64,000 nt of DNA from Bifidobacterium rousetti. GTDB lineage: Bacteria; Actinomycetota; Actinomycetes; Actinomycetales; Bifidobacteriaceae. Made by a program: the position numbers and the translations under genes. The notes under the pieces were generated by a model. The model saw nothing but the letters and a program-made list of their open reading frames with translations, ran no database searches and was not told the origin of the DNA. Location of the stretch: positions 62,001-126,000 of the forward strand of contig NZ_PEBH01000006.1 of the NCBI RefSeq assembly GCF_008698235.1, read 5' to 3'. Of the stretch, positions 34,777 through 44,614 are shown piece by piece (within the stretch, counting starts at the first letter, position 1; each line of letters begins with the position of its first letter).

Positions 34777-37035
34777 TCAGTCGTGCAGGAAGACGGTCAT
34801 CTCGTTCTCTCCGCGGTTGGCCCATGCGAAGTACGGGATGAGGGTCGCGGTGACCGGCTCGCGCTCGGCCGGCGCGTAGTCCGCGTACAGCGGGGAGAAC
34901 GCGGGCGCGTCCGCGGAATCGCCCGCCGGAGCGTCGGCGACGGACACGGGCACGGACTCGCGCCACGCGGGCACTTCGAGCCTGACCATGCGACGGATCA
35001 CCTGATCGACCTCGCCCTGGCCCTGATCGTCGATGCCCTTGGCGCCGGCACGGAAATCGAAGTCCTCGACCTTGATGGAGCCCGGATCGGCGAGGATCCT
35101 GTCCACGTCGGCGTGCAGCAGGTGCAGGTTCGCGCCGTTGTCGCGCTCCTCGGCGCAGAACGTGATCGGGCCGCGCGTGAACGCGACCTTGCCCACGTCC
35201 TCGCGCACGAGCGGGTTCGCCTTGAGCATGCGCACCGGCATCGGGAAGTCGAAGGAGACGATGTCGCCGTCGCGCCATTCGCCGGTGAAGTACAGGTAGC
35301 CGTCGCGCATGTCGCGCGTGATGCGGGGCGATCCGTCGGCTTCGGGCGATTCGCCTGTCGTCGAGATCGCGGCGGCCGCCGCCTCCTGCGCGCCGGCCCA
35401 GCCGGGCAGGCGGAAGACGAGCGTGAATCGGCCGGAGAGCGAATCGGCGTCGGGCACCCCATCGCCCACATGCACGACCACCGAGCCGTCGCCGTGCCAC
35501 GGCAGGTCGGCGTCGACGTTCAGACGCACCGGCACTCCACCGAGCGTGGCCTTCGCCTCACCGCCCATGTACAGGTGCGTGTACAGCGTGGACGCGTCGT
35601 CGGAGACCGCGTACGCATACTCCTGCACCGATTCGACGATGCGGGCGATGTTCGGCGGGCAGCAGGCGCAGCCGAACCACTTCTGGCGCACCGGCTTGAC
35701 ATGGTCGAGCCTGCGGTCCTTGTGGCAGGCGTACGGGTTGACCTCCAGCGGGTTCACGTAGAAGAAGCTCTTGCCGTCGAGGGCCATGCCCGCGAGCGTG
35801 GTGTTGTACAGGGCGAGTTCCATCACGTCCGCGTACTCGGCCTTCGGGTCGAGTTCGAGCATGCGGCGGGCGAAGAACGCGAGCGAGATCGCCGCGCAGG
35901 ATTCGGAGTATGCGGAGTCGTTCGGCAGGTCGTAGTTGTAGGAGAACGCCTCGCCCTCGCGCGTGCCACCGATGCCGCCGGTCACGTACAGCTTCTTGTC
36001 GACGATGTTGCGCCACAGGGTCTCGCACGCCTTGGCGAGCGTCGGGTCGTCGGTCATGCGCGCGACGGCCGCCATGCCGGAGTACAGGTATCCGGCGCGT
36101 ACGGCGTGGCCGACCGCCTCGGTCTGCTCACGCACCGACTTGTGGGCCTGCGCGTACGGGTAATCGAACCGCCAACCGGTATCCGTGGTGCCGTCCCTCT
36201 GATCGCGCTCACCCTCGTAGCGGAAGTAGTTGGGCTCGGTGCCGCGCTCGTCGATGAAGAACTTCGCGAGGTCCAAGTACTTGCGATTCCCGGTGACGCC
36301 GGCGAGGCGGGCGAGCGCCATCTCGGCGATCTCGTGGCCCGGGTAGCCCTTGCACTGCCCCTCGTTCGGGCCGAAGTAGTCGGCGGTGTAGTCGGCGAAG
36401 CGCTCGGCGGCCTTGAGCAGCTTGTCCTTGCCGGTGCCCTCGTAGTAGGCGATCGCGCCTTCGATGAGGTGGCCGAGGCAGTACAGCTCGTGGTGCCAGC
36501 GCAGGTTGTGGAACGCGCGGTCCATGCCGTTGAGGATGTAGTAGGTGTCGAGGTAGCCGTTGTCGAGCTGGGCGGCGCACACGATGTCGATCGCCTTGTC
36601 GGCGGTGGCCTCGAGTTCGGCGTCCGGGTGATGCGCGAGGCTGTAGCCGACCGCCTCCACCCACTTGGAGAAGTCGGTGTCCTGGAACACGAATCCGTAG
36701 AACTTGTCCGGATCGGGGTGGGTCGGGTCCTCCGGCTTGGACTCGAAGCCCCGGTAGGAGTAGGCCGGCGGCACGAACCGCTTGCCTTCCGTGTCCTTGC
36801 GTGCGTTCTGCGCGGCCGCGGCCTTGAAGTTGTGCATGCAGTAGCTGGGGGCCGCGCCCGGCACGTTGTCGTTCAGGGCGTTCCATTGGAACGGCAGCAC
36901 GGCCGTGCGCACAAGCTCCTGTTCGGTGTGCCAGAACGCGTCGGTGACGGTCACATCCCTGAGTTTGAGCGGCGTGCTGTGGCGCGCGGCTTCGGGCGTG
37001 GGCGCCTTGCCCGGCGTCGTCGCGGAATCGGTCAT
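34777..37035 (-). CDS. GH127 beta-L-arabinofuranosidase
   Basis: A 752-residue cysteine glycosidase. The HypBA1-like metal/catalytic set is present: YSESCAAISLAFFARRML (Glu and Cys, about residue 377) and WFGCACCPPNIARIVESV (nucleophile Cys with adjacent Cys, about 458). The (alpha/alpha)6 barrel is marked by DLPNDSAYSESCA and QTEAVGHAVRAGYLYSG, and the beta-sandwich end by PYFAWANRGENEM. It releases beta-L-arabinofuranose from hydroxyproline-linked or other plant arabino-oligosaccharides. The start MTDSATTPGKAPTPEAARHS at 37035 has AAAGGAG 9 bases upstream; an earlier in-frame ATG at 37056 also exists. It is longer than HypBA1 (658), partly through an Ala/Ser insert. Tandem operators lie at 37124. 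Confidence 0.93.
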   Translation of the reverse strand: MTDSATTPGKAPTPEAARHSTPLKLRDVTVTDAFWHTEQELVRTAVLPFQWNALNDNVPGAAPSYCMHNFKAAAAQNARKDTEGKRFVPPAYSYRGFESKPEDPTHPDPDKFYGFVFQDTDFSKWVEAVGYSLAHHPDAELEATADKAIDIVCAAQLDNGYLDTYYILNGMDRAFHNLRWHHELYCLGHLIEGAIAYYEGTGKDKLLKAAERFADYTADYFGPNEGQCKGYPGHEIAEMALARLAGVTGNRKYLDLAKFFIDERGTEPNYFRYEGERDQRDGTTDTGWRFDYPYAQAHKSVREQTEAVGHAVRAGYLYSGMAAVARMTDDPTLAKACETLWRNIVDKKLYVTGGIGGTREGEAFSYNYDLPNDSAYSESCAAISLAFFARRMLELDPKAEYADVMELALYNTTLAGMALDGKSFFYVNPLEVNPYACHKDRRLDHVKPVRQKWFGCACCPPNIARIVESVQEYAYAVSDDASTLYTHLYMGGEAKATLGGVPVRLNVDADLPWHGDGSVVVHVGDGVPDADSLSGRFTLVFRLPGWAGAQEAAAAAISTTGESPEADGSPRITRDMRDGYLYFTGEWRDGDIVSFDFPMPVRMLKANPLVREDVGKVAFTRGPITFCAEERDNGANLHLLHADVDRILADPGSIKVEDFDFRAGAKGIDDQGQGEVDQVIRRMVRLEVPAWRESVPVSVADAPAGDSADAPAFSPLYADYAPAEREPVTATLIPYFAWANRGENEMTVFLHD

Positions 37036-37123
37036 GTTCGTATGCTCCTTTGACATCCGTAAGATCACATGCGAGCGGTCCTCAGCGGACGGATGTGGTT
37101 GTTACCGCTCACATCATCAATGT

Positions 37124-37145
37124 TTAACGTTAACCTAACGTTATC
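37124..37145. promoter_or_regulatory. Two adjacent LacI-type operators upstream of GH127
   Basis: TTAACGTTAA (37124-37133) is followed by CTAACGTTAT (37135-37144). Their CG centres are 11 bp apart, so both face the same side of the helix. They lie about 90 bp upstream of the GH127 start. The core is identical to the GH36 and GH27 operators. Confidence 0.7.
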
Positions 37146-37227
37146 CACGACACGCGGATCATGAACAACGACGCAGGCCACGGGACTCAGCGGGGGAATC
37201 GCGCTGAGTCCCCCGGATCCCGCGCCC

Positions 37228-39015
37228 TTACGCGCGGATCGCCGCGTACTGCGACTCGTAGAGGCGCCAGTACGCGCCGCGCGCGGCCAGCAGCTCGGCG
37301 TGCGAACCGTGTTCGACGATCCGGCCGTGATCGATGTAGAGGATCTCGTCCGCGTTCTCGATCGTCGACAGACGGTGGGCGATGATGAACGACGTGCGCC
37401 CCTTGAGCAGGTGCCGCAGGCCCGCCTGCAGCGCCTCCTCGGTACGCGTGTCGATATTCGAGGTCGCCTCGTCCAGGATCAGGATGCGCGGATCGGCGAG
37501 CAGCACGCGCGCGAACGCGATGAGCTGCCTCTGGCCGGCGGACAGCGTCGAGCCGCGCTCCTCGACCACCGTGTCGTAGCCGTCGGGCAGGTCCATGATG
37601 AACTCGTGCGCGTGCACCGCCTTCGCCGCCGCCTCGATCTGTTCGTCCGTCGCGTCGAGCCTGCCGTAGCGGATGTTCTCGCGCACGTTGCCGGAGAAGA
37701 TGAACGTGTCCTGCAGCATCACGCCCATCTGCCGGCGCAGCGAGGAGAGCGTCACGTCGCGCACGTCATGACCATCGACCCGGACCGCACCCTCGGTCAC
37801 GTCGTAGAAGCGCGACAGCAGGCTCACGATCGTGGTCTTGCCGGCGCCGGTCGGGCCGACGAGCGCGATCGTGCGGCCTGGCTCGACATGGAAGTCGACC
37901 AGATTGAGGATGTTGCGCCCGCCGGCCTCGTAGCGGAAGACGACGTCGTCGAAATCGACGCGCCCGCGGATCTGCGGCAGATCGCGCGCGCCCGGCCTGT
38001 CCTCGATCTCGGGGACCACATCGAGCGTCTCGAAGATGCGCTCCAGATAGGCCGAGCAGGTGACCAGCTGGTTGTAGAAGTTGCCGATGTTGATGACCGG
38101 GTTCCAGAAGTTGTTCGCGTACCCGACGAACGCGATCAGCATGCCGGTGGTCACGTCCACGCCGCCAAAGCCCGTGATGCCGACGAAGTAGATGAACGCG
38201 ATCGTCATCACGGAGATCGTCTGCACGCCCGGCCACATGAGGAACTCGATGTGCTTGGCCGCCATCCACGCGGTGCGCACGTCGTCCTGCTACTGCTGGA
38301 ACGTCATGAACTGGGTCCGCTCGCGCGCGAACGTCTGCGTGGTCTTGACACCGGCGATCGACTCGTGGATGAACGCGTTCAGATTGCTCTGCTTGTTCGA
38401 CAGCTTCTGGAACGCCTTGCGCTGGAAATGCTGCAGCACGCGCACCCACAGGATCAGCACCGGGAACAGCACGAGGCTCCACAGCGCGAGCCTCCAGTCG
38501 ATCGCGAACATCACGACCAGCGTGACGAAGAACGTGAACACGTCGGCGAACACGCTGATCAGACCGGACGAGAGCGTGTCCGACAGGGTGTTCACGTAGT
38601 TGACCACACGGATCAGGATCTTGCCGTGCGGGCGCGAGTCGAAGTAGCTGAACGGCAGCGTCTGGATGTGCGTGAACAGGTCGCGGCGCATGTCCTTCAA
38701 CATCATCTGGCCGACCCGTGTGATCGCGACCGTGCGATACCGCAGCGCCAGCTCGTACACGACGATCAGGCACGCGAGAGCGCCGGCCAGCAGCCCCAGC
38801 TTGGTCAGATCCTTGTTCGGGATCGCCTCGTCGATCATGATCTTCGTCAGATACGGCACGCTCACGACGATGCAGCTCATCGAGATGACGACCGCCAGAA
38901 TGCGCGCGACTCGCGGCAGATACGGTTTGAGATACTTGCCCACGCGCGCGATGTCGCGCAGGTTGATGGTTTCCTCGAGTTCCTCATCCTCGCGGAACGT
39001 ATTGCGTTGTGCCAT
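37228..39015 (-). pseudogene. ABC exporter half-transporter interrupted by an amber codon
   Basis: The frame starts MAQRNTFREDEELEETINLR at 39015 (AAAGGA upstream) and encodes a membrane domain (DLFTHIQTLPFSYFDSRPHG) followed by an ATPase domain with Walker A VGPTGAGKTT, signature LSAGQRQL and Walker B ILILDEATS. A TAG at 38292-38290 splits it after FMTFQQ; the same frame resumes with QDDVRTAWMAAKHIEF, which is homologous, so a single CAG-to-TAG change explains it. Without the stop the product is a normal 595-residue exporter. It pairs with the gene at 39113 as a heterodimeric multidrug or peptide exporter. Unless the amber codon is suppressed, or it is a sequencing error, the pair is inactive. 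Confidence 0.88.
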
Positions 39016-39046
39016 GGTACGTGTCCTTTGTGATTGCATACGCACT

Positions 39047-39098
39047 GTCTCTCCCCCAGTCAGCTTCGCTGACAGCCCCCTCGTCAGAGGGGGCCGGG
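39047..39098. repeat. Dispersed hairpin element (copy 4)
   Basis: CTGTCTCTCCCCCAGTCAGC, TTCGCTGACAGC, then CCCCTCGTCAGAGGGGGCC. It lies 15 bp past the stop of the exporter gene at 39113, in the gap before the second exporter gene. It is almost identical to the 7839 copy. Confidence 0.88.
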
Positions 39099-39112
39099 TA
39101 TGGACAGGCCCT

Positions 39113-41032
39113 TCAGAACCCCTGCGCGGCGCCGGACTGGGCGCCGAGCTGCTTCGAATAGATGCTCCAGTAACGCCCGTGCGCGGCCACGAGCTCGGCG
39201 TGCGTGCCGCGCTCGACGATCCGCCCGCGCTCGAGCACGAGGATCAGGTCGGAGTCCTTCACCGACGAGATGCGGTGCGCGATGGTGACGATCGTCTTGT
39301 CGCCGTCCATCTCGCGCAGATGACGCTGGATCTCGGCCTCGGTCTCCATGTCGACCGCCGAGGTCGTATCGTCCATGATGAGGATCGACGGGTCGTCGGC
39401 CAGTGCGCGCGCGAGGCTCAAACGCTGCTTCTGCCCGCCGGACAGGCCGACGCCGCGCTCGCCGACGATCGTGCCGTAGCCGTCGGGCAGCGCGCGGATG
39501 AAGCCGTCGGCGCCGGCGATCTGCGCCATGCGGCGGATGAACTCGTCGTCCGGTCCGTCGCCGGAGCCGGTGCGCGGGCGCCCGTCGCCGTCGTTCTCAA
39601 GGCGATTGGCGCCGAAGCCGATGTTGCCCTTGATCGTGTCGGAGAACAGGAACGTGTCCTGCGCGACGATGCACACCTGCGAGCGCAGCGTGGCCAGCGG
39701 CCAGTCGCGCGCATCGACGCCGTCGATGAGCACGCGGCCGGCGGTCGGATCGTAGAAGCGGGAGATGAGGCTGACGAGCGTCGACTTGCCGGCGCCGGTC
39801 TCGCCGAGGATGCCGAGTTTCGTGCCGGCGGGTACGTGGAAGTCGAGGTCCTCGAGGATCGGCGTGTCCGGGTCGTCGGGGAAGGAGAAGGAGACGTGGT
39901 CGAAGCGGATGTCGCCCTTGACGCGCGATGCGGGCGATGCGGCGGTCGCGTTCGACGCGGTCGCGGACGCGGACGCGGACGCGGACGTCGCAGCCGAGGT
40001 GGCCGTCCTGTCGGCGACCGCCTGTCCGGCGTCGGCCTTCTCGACGATGCGCGACTGCTCGGTCAGCAGCTTCCTGATCTTGATGCAGCTGGCGTTGAAC
40101 CGCTGCCAGTCGTTGATGAGCCATCCGGAGGCGCGCACGGGCCCGTCGATCATCCACAGGAACGAGTTGAAGCTCACGAGGTTGCCGAGCGTCATGTACC
40201 CCTTGATGACGAGGAAACCGCCGAATCCGAGTGTGATGAGCTGCAGCGAGAATCCGAGCCCGTCGAGCCAGGGCATGTACCTGCGCGAGTTGTAGGCGAG
40301 CGCCAGGTTGCGACGCATGTAGTCGTCGTTGTGCTCGTCGAACCGCTTGGTCTCGTAGGGTTCGCGCACGAACGCCTTGACCACGCGGTTGCCTTCGATG
40401 TTCTCCTCGACCATCGAGTTCAGCGCGGCGAGCGAGTTGCGGATCGCGAAGAACAGCGGGTGCGCGTGCGTCGACAGGCCGCGCGTGAGGATGAAGATGA
40501 ACGGGGTGACGCAGGCGAGCGCGAGCGCGAGCCGCCAGTCGATCGCGAACATCACGCACAGGGCGCCGATGAACATGACCACGCAGTCGGCGATCTGGTA
40601 GCTCACCCAGCTCAGGAAGTGGCGGATCGCGTCGGTGTCGGAGGTCAGGCGGCTCATGATGTCGCCGGTGCGCGTGTGGTTGAAGTAGGTGAAGTCGAGC
40701 TCGTGCAACTTCTCGTACTCGTCGGAGACGAGGCGGTACACGGAGTTCTGGCCGAACCGTTCCATCCACAGCTGGTAGCCGTAGCGCGCGCCGACGCGCA
40801 CGACGGTCATCGCGATCATCAGCCCGCAGAACTTGAGCAGCTCGTCGGTGTGTCCGCCGACGATGACGCGGTCGACGATCAGACCGGAGATGATGGGGAT
40901 GGTCAGGGCCATCGCGTTGTTCGCGACGAACAGGATCAGCGCGCCGATGACGCGCGGGAGATCGGGTTTGCAGTAGGGCAGGATCCAGCGTATGTTGCCG
41001 GCGTGTTGGTTGATTCCCGGATTGACGTACAT
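39113..41032 (-). CDS. ABC exporter half-transporter (heterodimer partner)
   Basis: A 639-residue fused membrane-ATPase protein. The membrane domain begins IRWILPYCKPDLPRVIGALI and includes LDFTYFNHTRTGDIMSRLTS. The ATPase has Walker A LGETGAGKST, signature LSGGQKQRLSLA and Walker B ILIMDDTTSAVD; an Asp replaces the usual catalytic Glu after Walker B (MDDTT), as in the degenerate site of LmrCD-like heterodimers. A Ser/Ala/Thr linker (SASASASATASNATA) from a (GACGCG)n microsatellite separates the domains. I chose ATG 41032 because MYVNPGINQHAGNIRW begins a normal exporter; a GTG at 41119 is possible. Confidence 0.9.
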   Translation of the reverse strand: MYVNPGINQHAGNIRWILPYCKPDLPRVIGALILFVANNAMALTIPIISGLIVDRVIVGGHTDELLKFCGLMIAMTVVRVGARYGYQLWMERFGQNSVYRLVSDEYEKLHELDFTYFNHTRTGDIMSRLTSDTDAIRHFLSWVSYQIADCVVMFIGALCVMFAIDWRLALALACVTPFIFILTRGLSTHAHPLFFAIRNSLAALNSMVEENIEGNRVVKAFVREPYETKRFDEHNDDYMRRNLALAYNSRRYMPWLDGLGFSLQLITLGFGGFLVIKGYMTLGNLVSFNSFLWMIDGPVRASGWLINDWQRFNASCIKIRKLLTEQSRIVEKADAGQAVADRTATSAATSASASASATASNATAASPASRVKGDIRFDHVSFSFPDDPDTPILEDLDFHVPAGTKLGILGETGAGKSTLVSLISRFYDPTAGRVLIDGVDARDWPLATLRSQVCIVAQDTFLFSDTIKGNIGFGANRLENDGDGRPRTGSGDGPDDEFIRRMAQIAGADGFIRALPDGYGTIVGERGVGLSGGQKQRLSLARALADDPSILIMDDTTSAVDMETEAEIQRHLREMDGDKTIVTIAHRISSVKDSDLILVLERGRIVERGTHAELVAAHGRYWSIYSKQLGAQSGAAQGF

Positions 41033-41391
41033 GTTGGGGAGGTCACCGTTTCTTCGGATTGTTTGCCTGTGGTTGGCGCGGCGCTCTCCTTCACCGCGCG
41101 CGGCATCCGTCGCCGCCACGATTCACGACCACCTGCGTCCGGCCTCGCCGACGGATTGACCTTCCGACCGCCGGCGCCCGACCGGCGCTCTCCTTCACCG
41201 GCTGGACGTACGGGATTACATCGCCCCCGCACGCCCAAACGCATCGCGTTTCGCAAACGCATACCAGTCTAGACGGCCCGCATGCGTTCGCAATCCGCGA
41301 ACCCTCGCGTGTCTCGCTAACGAAGGACGCCACAACCGCAACTGGGATGCACCCCGAGGCCCCGAGGCCCCTCCATCGCGCGGACTGCGTA
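41033..41391. other. Intergenic region upstream of the ABC exporter genes
   Basis: No gene is seen. A 15-base word GCGCTCTCCTTCACC is repeated at 41081 and 41185. The stretch is likely to contain the promoter of the exporter pair. No clear operator is visible. Confidence 0.4.
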
Positions 41392-41539
41392 CACATGGCG
41401 CGGTGACTTTCCCATGACGCGGTGAGCCGTTTTCCATAAACCGCATGATTCCGCCGTTTTGTGTCACCGCGTCATGGGGATTTCACTGCTTCATGGGAAA
41501 GTCACCGCGCGATGGCACCGGCAACTGCGCCATGGGACA
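41392..41539. repeat. CCATG/GCGGTGA palindromic element, copy 3 (degenerate)
   Basis: Units ACATGGCGCGGTGACTTT and CCCATGACGCGGTGAG lead to a decayed central palindrome (ACCGCATGATTCCGCCG). Inverted units follow (TCACCGCGTCATGGGGA, TCACTGCTTCATGGGAAA and GTCACCGCGCGATGG). It has more outer units than copies 1 and 2 but a broken core. It lies between metG's terminator and the ABC exporter. Confidence 0.8.
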
Positions 41540-41611
41540 CCACATCGGGGCGCACGCGCAACATTCGGCCTCCGAGGCCGCATATACGGCCGCATATACG
41601 GACGTAAAGGC

Positions 41612-41644
41612 AAAAAGAAACCCGGCGGTGAGAAGCCGCCGGGT
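41612..41644 (-). terminator. Rho-independent terminator of metG
   Basis: On the minus strand, 9-base arms ACCCGGCGG/CCGCCGGGT with a 7-base loop are followed by TTTCTTTTTG. It lies about 160 bp after the metG stop codon. Confidence 0.85.
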
Positions 41645-41805
41645 GAGAGAGAAGAGAGAAGAAGGGTTCAGTTATGGGGTTCGGAAGAACCTCGCCCGCG
41701 GGTCATTCCATCCGCCGACAGTTAACAGTAAACCGCCGGTTTCTTGGAGGAACGATGCGCGTTCCTGAGAAAACTCTCAACGCTATGTGACGGGTTTGTA
41801 ACCGT

Positions 41806-43725
41806 TCACGCCGCCTTGTCGGAGTTGCTCTCGGAGCCACCCTCGGAACCGCCCTCGGAATCGCCCTCCGAGAGCTTCGCCTTGGCGGCCGCGAGACGCT
41901 CCGCCTCGGCGGCACGACGGGCGGCGAGCGCCTCGTCGAAGCGCGCGAGCTCCTCCTCGACGGCCTCCTTCGGGATCTTCGCGAAGATCGGCGACGGCTT
42001 GGCGACGGGCGCGCCGACCTCGATCGGCTCGCTCTCCCACGGGTGGACGGTCTCACCCATCACGTAGTCGCCGGTGATGATCGGGTAACGGAAGCCCGGC
42101 TTGTCGAGATCCTCGACCTCCTCGAGACGCGGCAGCGGCGAGAACGTGCCGGTGCCGCCCAGCGCCTCCCACACCTTCTGCGCGGAGTGGGGCAGGAACG
42201 GTGCGAGCAGGTGGTTCGCGTCGGAGACGGCCTGCGCGGCCACGTGCAGCACGGTGGCGAGACGCTTGTCGTCGTCCTTGATCTTCCACGGCTCCTCGGC
42301 GGAGATGTACTTGTTGATGTCACCGACGACGCGCATCGCCTCGATGAGCGCGCCCTTCTGGTGGTGGTTCTCGATGAAGCCGCCGACCGAGTCGAACGCG
42401 CCGCGGGTCTCCGTCAGGAGCGCGCGGTCCTCGTCGGTCATCGAATCCTCGTCGAGCGCCGGGATCTCGCCGAAGTTCTTGGCGATGAGGTTGGCGACGC
42501 GGTTGACCAGGTTGCCCCAGGAGGAGGCGAGCTCCTCGTTGTTGTGGCGCACGAACTCAGCCCAGGTGAAGTCGGAGTCGGAGCTCTCCGGGCCGGCGAT
42601 CGAGATGTAGTAGCGCACCGCGTCCACCGGGTAGCGCGAGAGGATGTCCTTGACGTAGATGACGATGCCGCGCGACGAGGAGAACTTCTTGCCCTCCATC
42701 GTCATGAACTCGGAGGCGACGACCTGCTCGGGCAGGTTCAGCGGGCCGAGCTCGCCGGTCTCGCCGCCTTTGGAGCCCTGACCGTTGTAGGCCAGCATCT
42801 CGGAGGGCCAGATCTGGGAGTGGAACGTGATGTTGTCCTTGCCCATGAAGTAGTAGCCCGGGGTCTTCGGGTCGTTCCACCATGCGCGCCACGCCTCCGG
42901 CTCGCCCTTGCGGCGGGCCCATTCGATCGAGGCGGACAGGTAGCCGATCACGGCGTCGAACCACACGTACAGCTTCTTGTTCGGGTTGTCGATCCAGCCG
43001 GCCACCGGCACCGGGATGCCCCAGTCGATGTCGCGCGTGATCGCGCGCGGCTTGACCTCCTTGAACAGGCCCTTGGAGAAGTTGATGACGTTGGTGCGCC
43101 AGCCTTCGCGGGTGTTGAGCCACGCGAGGTTCGCCTCGGCGAGCGCCGGCAGGTCGAGGAAGAAGTGCTCGGTCTCCTCGAAGCGCGGGGTCTCGCCGTT
43201 GATCTTGGAGACGGGGTTGATCAGCTCGTCCGGGTCGAGCTCGTTGCCGCAGGCGTCGCACTGGTCGCCGCGCGCGCCCTCGGTGTGGCAGATCGGGCAT
43301 TCGCCCTCGATGTAGCGGTCGGGCAGAGTGCGGCCGGTCGACGGGGAGATCGCGACCTTCTGCGTGCCCTTGTAGATGTAGCCGTTCTTCAGGCACTGCT
43401 TGAACAGCTCCTGGACGACGTGCTCGTGGTTGCCCGTGGTGGTACGGGTGAACAGGTCGTAGCTCAGACCGAGATCGCACAGATCCTTGGCGATGACGCG
43501 GTTGTAGCGGTTCGCCAGCTCCTGCGCGGTGACGCCCTCCTTCTCCGCCTCGACGAGGATCGGGGTGCCGTGCTCGTCCGTGCCGGAGACCATCAGCACG
43601 TCGTTGCCCTTCATGCGCTCGTAGCGCGCGTACACGTCAGACGGGACGCCGAAACCGGCCACGTGACCGATATGGCGGGGGCCGTTCGCGTACGGCCATG
43701 CGACATTGACCAAAATATGACTCAT
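41806..43725 (-). CDS. metG: Methionyl-tRNA synthetase
   Basis: This 639-residue class I synthetase charges initiator and elongator tRNA-Met. The HIGH motif is in [13 protein letters not shown] and the KMSKS equivalent is KFSSSRG. The zinc knuckle has CPIC...CDAC (about residues 145-165), and [13 protein letters not shown] lines the active site. The start [15 protein letters not shown] at 43725 is the conserved N-terminus; the frame is open much further upstream without homology. The C-terminus ends in an acidic Ser/Gly repeat tail ([14 protein letters not shown]). No C-terminal tRNA-binding (EMAP) domain is seen. It ends in a strong terminator. Confidence 0.96.
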   Translation of the reverse strand: MSHILVNVAWPYANGPRHIGHVAGFGVPSDVYARYERMKGNDVLMVSGTDEHGTPILVEAEKEGVTAQELANRYNRVIAKDLCDLGLSYDLFTRTTTGNHEHVVQELFKQCLKNGYIYKGTQKVAISPSTGRTLPDRYIEGECPICHTEGARGDQCDACGNELDPDELINPVSKINGETPRFEETEHFFLDLPALAEANLAWLNTREGWRTNVINFSKGLFKEVKPRAITRDIDWGIPVPVAGWIDNPNKKLYVWFDAVIGYLSASIEWARRKGEPEAWRAWWNDPKTPGYYFMGKDNITFHSQIWPSEMLAYNGQGSKGGETGELGPLNLPEQVVASEFMTMEGKKFSSSRGIVIYVKDILSRYPVDAVRYYISIAGPESSDSDFTWAEFVRHNNEELASSWGNLVNRVANLIAKNFGEIPALDEDSMTDEDRALLTETRGAFDSVGGFIENHHQKGALIEAMRVVGDINKYISAEEPWKIKDDDKRLATVLHVAAQAVSDANHLLAPFLPHSAQKVWEALGGTGTFSPLPRLEEVEDLDKPGFRYPIITGDYVMGETVHPWESEPIEVGAPVAKPSPIFAKIPKEAVEEELARFDEALAARRAAEAERLAAAKAKLSEGDSEGGSEGGSESNSDKAA

Positions 43726-43843
43726 AAAGCCGATAGTAACCACGGCTGTGGAAGTATCCGGCTCATCCACCGCTGTATCCACCGGCGGCCGCGGGAGCCG
43801 CCCGGTCGCGGCGCGGCGGCCGGCCGACCGGTATCGTCGGCTC

Positions 43844-44614
43844 ATGGACAGTTCGATGACGAAACCCGCGCCGCCTCCCCCGCAGGACGCCCCGCGCGAC
43901 ACGATTCCCGATCCGGCTGTGCCGGTCACACCGGGCGCGCAGCCCGCCCCGCAGCCCGCCCCACCTCCGCAGCCGCTGATCCCGGCGATCCTCGCGGACC
44001 GGGATCTGCCCGGCCCGTTGAGCCTCGAAAGACTGGCGACCATGGGGTCGATCAGCAAACTCGATACGCGCAGCGGCTACTGGTCCGAGCACGCGGACAC
44101 CCTGTTCGGCCGCGCGATGATCGCGTACCGGATCATCCCGATCTCGGCGATCGCCTGCGCGTTCACCGCGCTGTGGGTGTGGATGGGAGGCGCGTTCCCC
44201 GACACCGTGGACGTGATGTCGCGCTCGCACTACCGCACCGCGCAGCACGGCCGTCGCGTGCGCGTGTTCTCGCGCAAGATCGCCCGCCGTGACCTGGCGC
44301 GTATCGGCGGGCTCGGCGTCACCCGCCCGGCGCGCACGATCTGCGACATCGTGACGATCTTCGGCGAGGAGCCGGACGCCGAGGCGCTCATCGACCCGAT
44401 CGCCGAGTGCATGGACGCGTACGACTTCTCCCCGAACGACTGCATCACGATCATCGACGAGAACCCGTGCATGGTCACCGCCCCGCAGGCGCGCGACTTC
44501 CTGCGCGACATCGCCCGCGTCTACGCCCGACGCCGCCCGGAGGTCGCCGGATTGCCTCCCGACGCGCGCGAGCCGGCCGCCCCTACGCCCACCGCTCCCG
44601 CTACTCCTGCTTGA
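43844..44614 (+). CDS. AbiEi antitoxin-like protein (hypothetical)
   Basis: A 256-residue protein with a Pro-rich N-terminus ([17 protein letters not shown]). The central part ([52 protein letters not shown]) recalls the C-terminal domain of AbiEi antitoxin/DUF559-like regulators, where 'VT.P.RT..DI' is typical. The winged-helix part is not evident and no AbiEii toxin lies next to it. The start is uncertain: the frame opens at 43748, and the ATG choices 43844 and 43856 both lack a clear Shine-Dalgarno sequence. The gene overlaps rsmI tail-to-tail by 14 bp. The function is not established. Confidence 0.55.
   Translation: MDSSMTKPAPPPPQDAPRDTIPDPAVPVTPGAQPAPQPAPPPQPLIPAILADRDLPGPLSLERLATMGSISKLDTRSGYWSEHADTLFGRAMIAYRIIPISAIACAFTALWVWMGGAFPDTVDVMSRSHYRTAQHGRRVRVFSRKIARRDLARIGGLGVTRPARTICDIVTIFGEEPDAEALIDPIAECMDAYDFSPNDCITIIDENPCMVTAPQARDFLRDIARVYARRRPEVAGLPPDAREPAAPTPTAPATPA

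Noticed and set aside
38290..38292. Programmed use of TAG as an amino acid
   Set aside because: The surrounding codons and homology fit a simple CAG-to-TAG mutation, and no pyrrolysine genes or other in-frame TAGs were seen in the window.
41755..41790. An 11-codon peptide (MRVPEKTLNAM) after GGAGG between metG and its terminator
   Set aside because: It lies antisense in metG's 3' untranslated region and leads to no downstream plus-strand gene, so a leader peptide has no target.
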